Of a stretch of 6,521 bases of DNA, positions 6,244 through 6,521 are shown in pieces. The position numbers and the translations under genes were made by a program. Each line of letters starts with the position of its first letter. Positions within the stretch are counted from its first letter, which is position 1. Under the pieces are notes generated by a model, which was not told the origin of the DNA, did not search any database, and saw only the letters and a program-made list of their open reading frames with translations. The stretch is from positions 1 through 6,521 of the forward strand of contig JAJZHS010000146.1 of NCBI GenBank assembly GCA_021798395.1, read 5' to 3'. Source of the DNA: Pseudomonadota bacterium (GTDB taxonomy: Bacteria > Pseudomonadota > Gammaproteobacteria > Burkholderiales > Burkholderiaceae_C).

Positions 6244-6521
6244 TCTACGTCTCGCCGGTGCCGTGGGCCAGCTTCGAGCAGCGCCCGCACAAATTCGTGC
6301 GCTGGTTCCACGCCCGCTGCGGCGCCGAAGTGCTGTGGTTCGACCCCTACCCGACGCGGCTGCCGAACCCCGCCGACATCGCCCGCTTGCGCGCCCGCGT
6401 GGCGCAGCCCGAGGCGCCGATTCCGGCCTGGCTGCACGTGGTGCCGGTGCGCGCGCTGCCGATCGAGCCGCTGCTGGGGTCGGGCTGGCTCAACGGCGGG
6501 TTGTGGGCGGGCGCGAAGGCG
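6234..6521 (+). CDS. N-terminal part of a GT-B type glycosyltransferase (partial)
   Basis: ATG 6234 opens a frame that stays open for 96 codons to the window edge; the rest of the gene is outside. The start overlaps the end of wecB by 10 bp and has GGGGGA (6219-6224) 9 bases upstream as a ribosome site. The protein begins MRLIYVSPVPW, a typical first beta strand of a Rossmann half, and has EQRPHKFV at 15-22, matching the QRPHHMA motif of the transferase encoded upstream of wecB. LPIEPLLGSG (75-84) follows. Position in the operon and the QRPH motif point to a glycosyltransferase of the same broad class. The donor-binding C-terminal half is not visible, so family and substrate are inferred. Confidence 0.75.
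   Translation, partial: MRLIYVSPVPWASFEQRPHKFVRWFHARCGAEVLWFDPYPTRLPNPADIARLRARVAQPEAPIPAWLHVVPVRALPIEPLLGSGWLNGGLWAGAKA

Noticed and set aside
1..6521. CRISPR arrays, insertion sequences, tRNA/rRNA genes, phage or defence genes
   Set aside because: Looked for on both strands. No regularly spaced repeats, transposase motifs, terminal repeats or RNA-gene signatures were seen. The region after 310 is fully explained by the glycan-synthesis genes.

Overview
The window is a piece of a surface-polysaccharide biosynthesis cluster from a bacterium with high-GC DNA. GC is near 70 %, third codon positions are almost all G or C, and Shine-Dalgarno sites are of the GGAG type. Base composition and the WecB-like sequence would fit a betaproteobacterium such as the Azoarcus/Thauera/Zoogloea group. 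That placement is inference from general impression, not from a search.

Layout, all on the + strand. Bases 1-60 are the last 19 codons of an unidentified gene. Bases 61-309 are the only intergenic stretch. It holds a cluster of GCGCGTTA palindromes, a GC hairpin that may be a weak terminator, and a candidate sigma-54 (-24/-12) promoter just ahead of the next gene. Four genes then run without a gap to the window end. The first encodes a 1191-residue three-module glycosyltransferase (GT2, then a GT-B module, then GT4; 310-3885). The second encodes a 424-residue GT-B glycosyltransferase (3860-5134). The third is a UDP-N-acetylglucosamine 2-epimerase gene, wecB (5131-6243). The last is the start of another glycosyltransferase-like gene, cut by the window edge (6234-6521). 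Consecutive genes overlap by 26, 4 and 10 bp, so this is almost certainly one translationally coupled operon.

How the parts fit (inference from families): WecB would convert UDP-GlcNAc to UDP-ManNAc in the cytoplasm. The glycosyltransferases, up to five catalytic modules in three proteins, would then assemble a repeat unit on a lipid carrier or growing glycan. The sugar specificity of the transferases cannot be read from this sequence. No flippase, polymerase, chain-length regulator or UDP-ManNAc dehydrogenase lies in the window, so the type of polysaccharide (O-antigen, capsule or exopolysaccharide) is open.

The most notable items are the three-transferase fusion and the leader region, where a -24/-12 promoter candidate, the chosen start codon and upstream palindromes at enhancer distance are mutually consistent. 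I see no CRISPR array, insertion sequence, tRNA, rRNA or phage gene, and no clear evidence of a wholly new system.
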